From Cyanobacteria bacterium UBA3803 (lineage in GTDB: Bacteria; Cyanobacteriota; Vampirovibrionia; Gastranaerophilales; Gastranaerophilaceae): a DNA stretch of 18,439 nt. The notes under the pieces are model-generated. The model did not search any database and was not told the DNA's origin. It saw nothing but the letters and a program-made list of their open reading frames with translations. The position numbers and the translations under genes were made by a program. Shown here piece after piece: positions 6,402 to 14,619 of the stretch; positions within the stretch are counted from its first letter, which is position 1; every line of letters starts with the position of its first letter. The DNA lies in assembly GCA_002369055.1 (NCBI GenBank), contig DFEL01000009.1, positions 1-18,439 on the forward strand, read 5' to 3'.

Positions 6402-8599
6402 TGTCAAAATATGCCTTAGTTCTTGTAAATATAAAGGGCTTGGGTGTTAAAACTTTTAGTTATTTAATTCCTGAAGATTTAAAGCCAAAAATTCAGATTG
6501 GTCATGCTGTTTTGGTTCCTTTTGGTCGTCAGGGATTAATTAATGCGTTTGTTGTCGGTTTTTCCGATTATTTACCTCCTGAAATTAAGGCTAAAAAAGT
6601 TAATAAAATATTAGATGAAAAGCCGTTATTTTCTTTAGAATATTTAAAGCTTTTAGAGTGGGTTGCCAATTATTACTGTTGCGATTTTATTACTGTTTTG
6701 AACATGGCAATTCCTTTGAAGTTAATAGATAAAAATGCAAAAACAGAGGCTGTTGCAGAGTTTATAAAAAAAGACGGTGCAACCAAAAGACAGTTACAAA
6801 TACTGGATTTATTGGAAAAATTTAAGAAAGTAAAATTAACTGAATTTGAAAAACTTGCAAAAACAACACGTTCCACAATTAAAAAATTGGAATCGTTAGG
6901 ATGCTTAAAAATTATTGAAGATGAGTTGTACAGAAATCCGTTAAACATTTTTTCAGATGTAAATAAAGAGGATTTGTATAAATTGAATAATGAACAAAAT
7001 GAGGTTTATGAAAAGATTTCTAAAATTGATTCCAAGTATCCAATTTTAATACATGGTGTTACTGCATCAGGCAAAACGGAAGTTTATTTTAAGCTAATTC
7101 AAGACACAATAAATTCGGGTAAAAATGTATTATTTTTGGCACCGGAAATTGCTTTAGCCTCTCAATTAACCAAAAGACTGGCAAGAAAATTTGGCATAGA
7201 CGATATAGCAATATGGCATAGTTCAATATCAGAGGGCGAAAGATATGATGTATGGCAAAAGTTGTATCGCAATGAAATAAAAATTCTTGCGGGAGCAAGA
7301 TCTGCAGTTTTTGCACCATTAAAAAATATAGGCTTGATAATTATTGATGAAGAACACGAAAGTTCATATAAACAAACTTCGCCTGCACCAAGATATGATG
7401 CAAGACTTGTTGCTGAAAAATTGGCAGAATTTCATAGTGCAAAACTTATTTTAGGGTCTGCTACTCCTGATATTACATCATACTATAAGGCTCAAAATGC
7501 AAATACTTTATATGAACTAAAGCACAGGTATAATAATGCTCCACTTGCTAAAACTCATGTTATAAACATGCAAACACACATGCAAGCAGCATATCGAGGT
7601 GTTATTTCAAAACCGTTGCAAACCGAAATCAAAGAAACACTTGAAAAAGGACAACAGGTAATTATTTTGATAAACAGGCGAGGTTTTTCAACTTATACTC
7701 AATGTCAGGCTTGCGGGCATGTAATTGAATGCCCGAATTGTGCTATACCAATGATTTGGCATTCTGCTGACCATAAACTAAGATGTCATTATTGCAATCA
7801 AACAATGTCATTTCCTAATGAGTGTCCAGAATGTGGCTCAGATGCACTTCATAATTCAGGAACAGGTACACAAAAAATTGAAATGTATCTGAAAGAATTG
7901 TTTAAAGATGCGAATATTGTCAGAATTGACAGCGATTCACTTACTCGTAAAAACGAACATATAAAAATTTTAAATAGTTTTCAAAAAGGTGATATAGATA
8001 TTTTAGTTGGTACACAAATGATTGCAAAAGGGCTTGATAATCCGAATGTTACCCTTGTTGGTGTTATCAGTGCCGATGCAAGTTTTAATTTACCTGATTT
8101 TCGAGCTTCAGAAAGAGGATTTCAGCTGCTTACTCAAGTTGCAGGTCGTGTAGGTCGTGGTGAATTTATGGGAAAAGTTCTTTTTCAAACTTATAATCCT
8201 GATTTTTATGCGTTACAGACAGCAAGAGAGCAAAATTACCGACAATTTTTTGATGCTGAAATAGTAGCAAGGGAGGAATTTGAGTACCCTCCTTTTTCTA
8301 AAATTATTAGATTTGTTTTGAGTAGTGAAAATAATTTTAGAGCGGAAAAAGCCTCTCAAGAAATTGCTTTAAGGCTTAATACTATGGTTGATAAATTTGG
8401 AATATCTGAAAAACTTGAAGTTCTTGGGCCAACAATGTGTGTGTTTGAACGTTTAAATGGACAATATCGTTTTCAAATACTAATCAAAAATCGTATGGAA
8501 GAAAAAGGTCATGATTTTATATCGAGATTTTTACATCAAATTATGCTGCCAAAAGATATAAAACTAACAGTAGATGTTGACCCAATAGATATTTTATAA
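6401..8599 (+). CDS. priA: Primosomal protein N' (replication restart helicase PriA)
   Basis: A 3'-to-5' superfamily 2 helicase that recognises stalled forks and reloads the replisome. It has 732 residues, the same length as E. coli PriA. The 3'-end-binding domain covers about 1-105 and a winged helix about 125-180. Walker A is GVTASGKT (219-226), Walker B DEEH (316-319), and motif III GSAT follows at 352-355. Eight zinc cysteines lie at 435, 438, 444, 447, 462, 465, 475 and 478. Later motifs are VGTQMIAKG (536-544) and QVAGRVGRG (579-587). The start is a GTG sharing one base with the preceding stop (TAGTG). Pairing GAGG at 6387-6390 lies ten bases upstream, within the previous gene. All catalytic and metal residues are intact. 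Its stop lies one base from the stop of the convergent pilin-like gene. Confidence 0.97.
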   Translation: MSKYALVLVNIKGLGVKTFSYLIPEDLKPKIQIGHAVLVPFGRQGLINAFVVGFSDYLPPEIKAKKVNKILDEKPLFSLEYLKLLEWVANYYCCDFITVLNMAIPLKLIDKNAKTEAVAEFIKKDGATKRQLQILDLLEKFKKVKLTEFEKLAKTTRSTIKKLESLGCLKIIEDELYRNPLNIFSDVNKEDLYKLNNEQNEVYEKISKIDSKYPILIHGVTASGKTEVYFKLIQDTINSGKNVLFLAPEIALASQLTKRLARKFGIDDIAIWHSSISEGERYDVWQKLYRNEIKILAGARSAVFAPLKNIGLIIIDEEHESSYKQTSPAPRYDARLVAEKLAEFHSAKLILGSATPDITSYYKAQNANTLYELKHRYNNAPLAKTHVINMQTHMQAAYRGVISKPLQTEIKETLEKGQQVIILINRRGFSTYTQCQACGHVIECPNCAIPMIWHSADHKLRCHYCNQTMSFPNECPECGSDALHNSGTGTQKIEMYLKELFKDANIVRIDSDSLTRKNEHIKILNSFQKGDIDILVGTQMIAKGLDNPNVTLVGVISADASFNLPDFRASERGFQLLTQVAGRVGRGEFMGKVLFQTYNPDFYALQTAREQNYRQFFDAEIVAREEFEYPPFSKIIRFVLSSENNFRAEKASQEIALRLNTMVDKFGISEKLEVLGPTMCVFERLNGQYRFQILIKNRMEEKGHDFISRFLHQIMLPKDIKLTVDVDPIDIL

Positions 8600-8600
8600 T

Positions 8601-9890
8601 TTATCTCATTACAAAACTAGGCTTGTTTATAATTACCTTACACTTAGAGTCACCTGAAGGGGTAACACATTCAGATAAAGGATTATATACCTGTGCATAA
8701 TTATTGCATATAGAACATATAGCATTGTTATTAATTCCGTTACACATTAAATTTGCATAACATCTGGCTTTATTTAATGGCAAATTTGCATAATTAACAT
8801 TTGATACTTTAAATTTACCTTCTTCGTCGTTTGAGTCTTGAATTAATACCCGTGCTGTTAGCATATTTGCAGGAAAAGAGGTGCTTTCATCAGGAATTAC
8901 GGTTCCATCTCTGTACATTCTAAAGGCAAATACATCATCGTTTAATGTATCTGAACCGCACATTTTATCGCTGTTGTTGCCATTATGCATTTGACAATTT
9001 GTGTCTACGTATATTACAAAATAATCTTTGTTTCGAGCATAAAGTTTTTTTACATCTCTTGCCGCACTAGTTACACCTACTGAATATTCAGCAGCAGCTA
9101 ATCTTGTCTCATTTGGCTGTGACATTAAAATATTATGTCCATTAGGTAATCCTGATACATAACTTGATAATCTAGCACAGCCTAATCCATGATAGCCTGT
9201 GCAATTATCAGTACCGACAGCAACACTTTCCGTATAATTGTCATAACCTGTTTCTTGTGTTGTTGCATATACAATATATCTGTTTGAACCATAGTCAGTA
9301 TACAAATGTTTTGATATAAATAATGCTTGTCCGTTAGGTAAAATTATTTGAGGAGTTTTGTTTTTAAAATATCCGTTACCTCTTATATTTGCAATATTCG
9401 AATCTTCTATTAAATCTGCGGCAGCACATGATTGTTTTTTATAGCCCTGTGTTACAAAAACTTTTTGTAATCTGTCACATAAGCCTTTTTGTAGATTTTG
9501 AAATTGACTTTGTTCTGTTGCATTGAGTTTGGAATATATTGTTTTATTTAATGAAGCAGTTGTATCTTTTTGCGAACGATAGGAAGCTTTTGGCAATTGG
9601 TTATTTAAATGCGGATATTGATTGTCGTAATCTGTACAGTAATTTCCTGATCTGTTAGAGCAAGTGTTTATATCACTGGTATAATCAATGCTTCCTTCTT
9701 GTTGTATAATTTTTGCAGCATTTTCAAGCATATCAAGTGCAGAGAACAATTTGATTTTTTTCATATATTCATATTTAGGTTTTGCCAGACCTATACAAGC
9801 AGTTGTAACTACACCAATAATTGTAAATATCATCATTATTTCAATTAAAGATACTGCTGAAATATTGCGGTCAAATAATTTTATATTCAT
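8601..9890 (-). CDS. Large cysteine-rich type IV prepilin-like protein
   Basis: The N-terminus is a type III (prepilin) leader. A 12-residue charged stretch ending Ser-Ala is followed by VSLIEIMMIFTIIGVVTTA. Cleavage after Ala12 would leave Glu at +5 (Glu17), the hallmark needed for pilin assembly. Ala replaces the usual Gly at -1. The helix (13-35) runs into an amphipathic segment to about residue 65. The remaining 360 residues are unusually long for a pilin, rich in Asn, Tyr and Ser, and contain 14 cysteines, six of them in the last 70 residues (two as ICSIC). This suggests a disulfide-stabilised surface or tip pseudopilin. GGAG (9901-9904) lies ten bases before the ATG, inside the upstream DUF3326 gene, which it overlaps by 20 bases. 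No pilus assembly genes are in view. Confidence 0.8.
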   Translation of the reverse strand: MNIKLFDRNISAVSLIEIMMIFTIIGVVTTACIGLAKPKYEYMKKIKLFSALDMLENAAKIIQQEGSIDYTSDINTCSNRSGNYCTDYDNQYPHLNNQLPKASYRSQKDTTASLNKTIYSKLNATEQSQFQNLQKGLCDRLQKVFVTQGYKKQSCAAADLIEDSNIANIRGNGYFKNKTPQIILPNGQALFISKHLYTDYGSNRYIVYATTQETGYDNYTESVAVGTDNCTGYHGLGCARLSSYVSGLPNGHNILMSQPNETRLAAAEYSVGVTSAARDVKKLYARNKDYFVIYVDTNCQMHNGNNSDKMCGSDTLNDDVFAFRMYRDGTVIPDESTSFPANMLTARVLIQDSNDEEGKFKVSNVNYANLPLNKARCYANLMCNGINNNAICSICNNYAQVYNPLSECVTPSGDSKCKVIINKPSFVMR

Positions 9891-10857
9891 ATTTTAATAG
9901 CTCCAAACAATCTTTATACGTATCTACTATATTTATACCACATCTGTTATTTATTGACGCATTTGTTACGTTAAGAACAGTAACATTTTCTTTTATGGCA
10001 TAGATTGGAATATTTCTTTTTAGTGATTCAAATACAGGTATAGAGCCTAATGCGTTTGCAGGCATAATTAAGTAATCAATATTATTTACGTTAATATTTC
10101 CACCATGTACTATTAGTGGTGCTTTGCTTAATCCGATTAATATGCAAGGCAGGAAGGTTGGAGTTATGTATTCAGCCGCTGCTTTTGGATTTATTATTTC
10201 AGATGTTATTTCATAATTTGCAAATGCTGGTGAATGGGCGGCAGGTACTTTTAATTCTCTTGTTATATAGTGCGATATAATTGCTTCTACTCCGCCAACA
10301 GGGTCAACACCAATTCCGTTTGAGTAGTTATCGTTGTCTTCATCTTTAAATAAGCAAACAATTCCTACCGCATTACAGCCGTGTTCTACAAGTGTTCTTG
10401 ACGCACTTAGTACTGTTTTTATGTTTTTTACATAGCCTGTTGAAATACCGCATTTATCAACGTAAAAATCAACACCAACTTCATCTTCTGTAATTACGTA
10501 TTCTTGTATGTTTATGCCATAAACGGTTCGTACGGCATTAATTGTGTTTATATGAATGTTTAAAACATCTTTTGGAATACTTTTATCAAAAACAACTCCT
10601 ATTTTATTATTTTTGCTCTCATTAAGTGATAAGTTGTTTTTAAAGAGTTCATCAATGGTATATCCTTCAACGTATAACATTTTATTGTTAATACCGGAAA
10701 AGCAACCTGCATTTACAACATTTGGATTGACTATTAAGTTTCCAATTTCTGTAAACATTCCGGCATGCTGACTTGCATCTCCTGCAAATCCGCCAATTGA
10801 TGCACCAATTCCTGTTGGTACTATAAATGCTCCCAGTAATTCATTCTTATATGTCAT
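9871..10857 (-). CDS. DUF3326 family protein
   Basis: Function is unknown. The protein (328 residues) matches the DUF3326 pattern that I associate with cyanobacteria and plants: PTGIGASIGGFAGDA (14-28), NPNVVNAG and LYVEGY (44-66), GIGVDPVGGVEAIISH (181-196), LPCILIGLSKAP (236-247), and a C-terminal block with NALGSIPVFES and AIKEN. The glycine-rich N-terminal motif and conserved acidic and His residues suggest an enzyme-like pocket, but no reaction is known to me. There is no signal peptide or membrane helix, so it is probably cytosolic. No Shine-Dalgarno precedes the ATG at 10857. TAAAAT at 10864-10869 on the minus strand ends exactly six bases before it, so a leaderless transcript is possible. 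It overlaps the downstream pilin-like gene by 20 bases. Confidence 0.88.
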   Translation of the reverse strand: MTYKNELLGAFIVPTGIGASIGGFAGDASQHAGMFTEIGNLIVNPNVVNAGCFSGINNKMLYVEGYTIDELFKNNLSLNESKNNKIGVVFDKSIPKDVLNIHINTINAVRTVYGINIQEYVITEDEVGVDFYVDKCGISTGYVKNIKTVLSASRTLVEHGCNAVGIVCLFKDEDNDNYSNGIGVDPVGGVEAIISHYITRELKVPAAHSPAFANYEITSEIINPKAAAEYITPTFLPCILIGLSKAPLIVHGGNINVNNIDYLIMPANALGSIPVFESLKRNIPIYAIKENVTVLNVTNASINNRCGINIVDTYKDCLELLKYEYKII

Positions 10858-10885
10858 ACTTATATTTTACACAAAAATTGCCAAC

Positions 10886-10911
10886 AAAAAAGAGGCACAA
10901 GCCCCTTTTTT
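10886..10911 (-). terminator. Intrinsic terminator after the 125-residue protein gene
   Basis: Stem AAAAAGAGGC (10887-10896) and GCCCCTTTTT (10901-10910) with an ACAA loop, one A/C mismatch, and A/T runs on both sides. On the minus strand it lies 22 bp past the stop codon of the 10934-11311 gene and just upstream of the DUF3326 gene. Confidence 0.8.
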
Positions 10912-10933
10912 GCATATATTAAATTTTTTATTA

Positions 10934-11311
10934 TTAGCCTGAAGCAGCAGGTCCGTAACTGTGTGCTTTTTGAATGTCTGTTTGTAATGCTTTTGACCAA
11001 CTGTCAATATAACCATTATACATCGAAATTTCTGTTTCACAATTACTTTGTTTTTGTTGCAGTTCATCTTCCCAACTAGCAATTTCAGCTAATTCAGAAT
11101 CATATTGTGCATCTAAAGCTTCAACTTGATAAGAGTAATCCGGATCAGTAGAATCCAAACTTGCTTTAGCTTGCTTTAATTCGTCATTGACTGCCGTGTA
11201 CTCAGATTGTTTTTCTATATATTGATTAGTAATTTGTGTTAATTCAAATTCTTTATCTGCTTTGCGCATTTTATATGCCAACAGCATTGTTTGTATACCT
11301 GCATATCCCAT
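10934..11311 (-). CDS. Small coiled-coil protein sharing the MGxAxxQxxLL N-terminus
   Basis: I do not recognise a named family. The 125-residue protein starts MGYAGIQTMLL and continues as a charged helical coil with many Glu, Gln, Lys and Asp residues to about residue 115, ending SYGPAASG. The first 30 residues line up with those of the 525-residue protein at 443-2020: M-G-x-A-x-x-Q-x-x-L-L, then a shared Asp about 20 residues in and I-[ST]-N-Q near residue 28. There is no signal peptide or membrane helix. A GTG six bases earlier (11317) is in frame, but it overlaps the GAGGTG that serves as ribosome binding site, so the ATG at 11311 with five-base spacing is preferred. The gene stands alone, with its own promoter and terminator, divergent from the TPR gene. 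Confidence 0.75.
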   Translation of the reverse strand: MGYAGIQTMLLAYKMRKADKEFELTQITNQYIEKQSEYTAVNDELKQAKASLDSTDPDYSYQVEALDAQYDSELAEIASWEDELQQKQSNCETEISMYNGYIDSWSKALQTDIQKAHSYGPAASG

Positions 11312-11354
11312 ACGCACCTCTAACTTTCCGGTACTACCACTTACATACCTTACA

Positions 11355-11381
11355 TTAATATAAAAACATTCTAATCGTCAA
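11355..11381 (-). promoter_or_regulatory. Candidate promoter for the 125-residue protein gene
   Basis: On the minus strand TTGACG (11376-11381, five of six to the -35 consensus) is followed after 15 bp by TATTAA (11355-11360). The spacing is short and the -10 box imperfect, so this is tentative. The leader would be about 40 nt. Confidence 0.35.
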
Positions 11382-11400
11382 GATTTCAAATGTTGCTTTT

Positions 11401-11430
11401 TTTGTTACAAATCGTTACATAAATTATATA
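11401..11430 (+). promoter_or_regulatory. Candidate promoter and operator-like palindrome upstream of the TPR gene
   Basis: TTGTTA (11402-11407), a 17-bp spacer and TATATA (11425-11430) form a plausible promoter. The -35 box lies in the odd palindrome TTTGTTACAAA (11401-11411). The hexamer GTTACA occurs at 11404-11409 and again at 11414-11419, exactly ten bases apart. A second possible -10 box, TATAAA, is at 11467-11472. Confidence 0.35.
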
Positions 11431-11472
11431 TTACCTAACTGTATATGTCAATATATTTTTGCTCGTTATAAA

Positions 11473-11486
11473 ATATATATATATAT
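11473..11486 (+). repeat. (AT)7 dinucleotide run in the TPR gene leader
   Basis: Seven AT units lie between a possible -10 box (11467-11472) and the ribosome binding site AAAGGGG (11488-11494). A change in unit number would alter promoter-to-RBS distance without touching the code. Confidence 0.7.
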
Positions 11487-11501
11487 TAAAGGGGTATGTA
11501 C

Positions 11502-13634
11502 ATGAAAAAAACAGCTATATTATTTGTAAGTATTTTATTTTTTGCAGAATTTGTTTGTGCAAATGACTTTAAGACATATTACAACAACGGACAGAATTAT
11601 TTAAATTCTTCACAATATTCAAGTGCAATAACAGAATTTAAAAAAGCATTAAGAATTAATTATATGGATAATTCAGCAAGAATAGGGCTTATAAATTCTT
11701 ATCTTGCAAGAGGTACTTATTACGCTAACAGCGAAAATAATTATGAAAAATCTGCGAATGATTTTCGTGCAGCGTTATTTTATTTGAAATATTATCCTGA
11801 AGACAAGGATGTTCTTTCATCAGCAAATGTAATTTCAACTGCACAAGATAATCTTGAACAATGTATGAACACATTAAACCAATCTAAATCTTCACAACAA
11901 AGATATAATAAAGGGGTAGAATTAAGAAAGAACGGTAATTTGCCGGCAGCTGCTTATGAATTTTTTGTAGCAGCAGAAAACGGTGATAATAATATTAAAA
12001 AACATTCATACTCAAACATAGGTGATATAATGTCTGTTTTAGATAATAGTAAGAAGGCTGTTTTATATTATCAAAAATCCGTTGCAATCGATCCGAATAA
12101 TGTTGCTTTAAGATTAAAATATGCTGCTATTTTAGATAAGTTAGGTCAAGATGATTTAGCGGTTCAAGAGTATAATACAATCTTGTCAAGTGAAGCAAAT
12201 AATGCACAAGTTTTGTATGCTTTAGAAAAAATCTATACAAAAAAGCTTGCGTCTTCGCCTAACAGTGCAGAATTAAATAACAATTTGGGTGCAATTTTAC
12301 AAAAACAAAAAAAATATGATGCGGCATTGACTTATTACAAAGCAGCTGAAGCGATTGATCCTTCAAATGTTACAACAAGACTTAATTTAGGCACGTTATA
12401 TCAGCAAAAGAAGGATTTTAACAGTGCATTGTCAGCATATAATTCTATAATAACGTTATACCCAAATCATAAAGAGGCTAATCTGTATAGAGCAAAAGTG
12501 TTGGTTGAACTTGGAGAAAAAGAAGAAGCTATGAAAGCTTATAATAAAATTTTAAGTATAGATCCGACATTAGAAGTTGCAAAAAAAGAGATGTTTGACT
12601 TGATGAAGGAAAATAAAACACCTGAAGAAATGATTAAATCATTTAGTTCGGACGCTGCCGTTGATAAGTCTACCGTTAATGCAATGTATGATTACGCAAA
12701 AGATTTACACAAAGACAAAAAATATAACGATGCTCTGGCATGTTACAAAGAAGTTTTAAAATATGACGCAAATAATCCGGAAGTGTATGAAAATATTGCG
12801 TTGGTATATGCTGAGATGCAAAATTTTGATGATGCCCAAAAATATCTTGAAGGTGCAAAGGCAAGATTTCCAAAAGATAGCTCTTTGCAAGAAACTTATA
12901 ATAAGGTAAAATCACTTTCTTTTGCAAATAAATATGAACAAGCAAATAAATATTTTGCTAATAATGAATTTCAAAAGGCATTAGATGTATATTTAACCAT
13001 ATACCCGCCGCAAAAAGATGTTTTAATTGCAATGGCTGCGTGTTACAAAGGTTTAAACAATATTGATAAGGCCATAGAATATTATAAGCGTGCTTTTAAT
13101 ATGGATAAAAATGATTCTGATGTTGCATATTATATTGGTGTATTATATGCAGAAAAAGAAAATTGGACATCTGCAAAAATATATTTACAAGAAGCACTGA
13201 AAATTAATCAAAAAAATGAAAATGCAGCCGATTTGCTGACTACTGTAATTGAGCAAAATAATGTGTTGTTGATTAATAAAGTAATAGATTATTATAATCA
13301 AAAAAATTATGTTCAAGCTTTAAAATTAATCAGTCAAATTCTGACGGAAGATAATAAAAATGCTTATGCCTATTATTACAGAGGTTTAGTTTATGATGCA
13401 GAGAAAAAAACATTGCAGGCAATAGAAGAATATAAAAAGGCAGTACAATATAATCCTGAACTTATTATTTCAAATTATTTGATTGCAACAGGTTATGATA
13501 CATTAGGTCAATATACAAATGCTTATATGTATTACAAAAAATTTGTCAGTGAAACTCAGTCGGATGATGATTACAAAAAATATGCTCAAACAAGGATGAA
13601 TGATTTAAAAGCGTATTCTGCAAGTGCAAGATAA
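11502..13634 (+). CDS. Exported tetratricopeptide repeat (TPR) protein
   Basis: A protein of 710 residues with a Sec signal peptide (MKK, then hydrophobic AILFVSILFFAEFV, probable cleavage after CA at 20) followed almost entirely by TPR units. Repeats are recognisable by motifs such as A-x-x-x-Y-x-x-A-L-x-x-x-P-x-x-x-x-A, for example YYQKSVAIDPNN, YYKAAEAIDPSN, YNKILSIDPT, YKEVLKYDANN and YYKRAFNMDKND. At least ten can be counted by eye, with less regular stretches near 330-345 and 440-470. It is probably a periplasmic or surface scaffold for protein-protein contacts; no enzyme domain is visible. An ATG at 11496 is in frame but only one base from AAAGGGG, so the ATG at 11502 (seven-base spacing) is preferred. 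A Cys near the cleavage site lacks a lipobox. The dusB start follows one base after its stop. Confidence 0.88.
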   Translation: MKKTAILFVSILFFAEFVCANDFKTYYNNGQNYLNSSQYSSAITEFKKALRINYMDNSARIGLINSYLARGTYYANSENNYEKSANDFRAALFYLKYYPEDKDVLSSANVISTAQDNLEQCMNTLNQSKSSQQRYNKGVELRKNGNLPAAAYEFFVAAENGDNNIKKHSYSNIGDIMSVLDNSKKAVLYYQKSVAIDPNNVALRLKYAAILDKLGQDDLAVQEYNTILSSEANNAQVLYALEKIYTKKLASSPNSAELNNNLGAILQKQKKYDAALTYYKAAEAIDPSNVTTRLNLGTLYQQKKDFNSALSAYNSIITLYPNHKEANLYRAKVLVELGEKEEAMKAYNKILSIDPTLEVAKKEMFDLMKENKTPEEMIKSFSSDAAVDKSTVNAMYDYAKDLHKDKKYNDALACYKEVLKYDANNPEVYENIALVYAEMQNFDDAQKYLEGAKARFPKDSSLQETYNKVKSLSFANKYEQANKYFANNEFQKALDVYLTIYPPQKDVLIAMAACYKGLNNIDKAIEYYKRAFNMDKNDSDVAYYIGVLYAEKENWTSAKIYLQEALKINQKNENAADLLTTVIEQNNVLLINKVIDYYNQKNYVQALKLISQILTEDNKNAYAYYYRGLVYDAEKKTLQAIEEYKKAVQYNPELIISNYLIATGYDTLGQYTNAYMYYKKFVSETQSDDDYKKYAQTRMNDLKAYSASAR

Positions 13635-13635
13635 T

Positions 13636-14619
13636 ATGAACGATGTAATAAAACAAATTGTAAATAAAAAAGTTTCTTTAGCACCAATGGCAGGTATTAC
13701 TGACTTAGTGCTAAGAAACTTAATAAGAGAATATTCAAAAGATTGTCTTATTACGACAGAAATGATAAGTTCAGAAGGTTTAAGAAATGTACATGATTGT
13801 TCTATCATAAAAAAATCTGATAATGATAGTCCGATTGCGTTTCAAATATCGGGGCATAAACCGGATTTAATGGCAAAAGCAGCACAATTTTTGGAAAGTA
13901 GAGCAGATATTATAGATATAAATATGGGCTGTCCCGTAAAAAAGGTTGTTTCAGGTGGCGACGGTTCTGCTTTGATGAATACGCCAAGACTTGCTCAAGA
14001 TATTGTTAGGGCGGTAAAATTGTCGATATCTAAGCCTGTTAGCGTAAAGTTTAGATTAGGATATACTGCCGACAGTATGAACTATGTAGAATTCGGTGAA
14101 ATGATGCAAGAGGCAGGTGCGGATTTTATTACAATTCATGCCAGAACCCGTGCTCAAATGTATGCAGGTACTGCTGATTGGTCTAAAATAAAAGATTTAA
14201 AACACTCTGTCGATATTCCTGTTTTTGCGAATGGAGATGTTATTTCCATTGAAACTGCCGAAAAATGTTTAGACGAATCTGAAGCTGATGGAGTTGCAGT
14301 TGGTAGGGGTGTACTTGGAGATGTTTCTTTACCATACCGAATAGAGCATTTTTTTGAAACAGGTGAAAGATTGCCTGTACCTTCTTTTGAAGAAAAACTT
14401 GATGTTTTAACCAGACATCTTGATAATGAAATTTCTTTACGTGGTGTTGATGTTGGTATTAAATGTATACGAAAACTTTACGGTTACTATATATCAGGTG
14501 TAAGAAATGCTGCAAAATACAGAGCTGAACTTGTAAGAATTGATGATTATTCTGAAATGTTAAAGGTATTGGAAAGAATTAGGCTTGAGGTTCGTCAATC
14601 TTCTCTATCGGAAGTGTAA
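13636..14619 (+). CDS. dusB: tRNA-dihydrouridine synthase
   Basis: An FMN-dependent enzyme that reduces specific uridines of tRNA to dihydrouridine. It is a TIM barrel followed by a helical tRNA-binding domain. From the ATG it has 327 residues, the usual length. Motifs are: LAPMAGITD (15-23), ITTEMISSEGL (39-49), INMGCPVKKV (95-104) with the catalytic Cys99, VKFRLGY (137-143) with the flavin-contacting Lys, ITIHARTR (165-172), FANGDV (197-202) and VAVGRGVLGD (220-229). The DNGCP-like block and overall layout favour the DusB/NifR3 subgroup. A GTG 12 bases upstream (13624) is in frame and would overlap the TPR gene; I prefer the ATG one base after the TPR stop, although neither has a clear ribosome binding site, which suggests coupling. 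The 3' end overlaps the convergent kinase gene by 41 bases. Confidence 0.95.
   Translation: MNDVIKQIVNKKVSLAPMAGITDLVLRNLIREYSKDCLITTEMISSEGLRNVHDCSIIKKSDNDSPIAFQISGHKPDLMAKAAQFLESRADIIDINMGCPVKKVVSGGDGSALMNTPRLAQDIVRAVKLSISKPVSVKFRLGYTADSMNYVEFGEMMQEAGADFITIHARTRAQMYAGTADWSKIKDLKHSVDIPVFANGDVISIETAEKCLDESEADGVAVGRGVLGDVSLPYRIEHFFETGERLPVPSFEEKLDVLTRHLDNEISLRGVDVGIKCIRKLYGYYISGVRNAAKYRAELVRIDDYSEMLKVLERIRLEVRQSSLSEV

Noticed and set aside
8600..8635. AAAC/GTTT inverted repeat at the priA-pilin junction as a terminator
   Set aside because: The stem is only four A/T-rich pairs without a T-run; not distinguishable from chance.
10867..11082. Minus-strand frame of 71 codons within the 125-residue gene
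   Set aside because: It overlaps the supported gene in another frame, covers its terminator and gives a protein without recognisable features.
11401..11411. TTTGTTACAAA as an FNR- or Fur-type box
   Set aside because: The half-sites do not match either consensus well and short A/T palindromes are common in this composition; kept only as an operator-like site.
11496..11501. Earlier in-frame ATG for the TPR protein
   Set aside because: Only one base from the ribosome binding site; the next ATG at 11502 has proper spacing and gives a classical MKK signal peptide.
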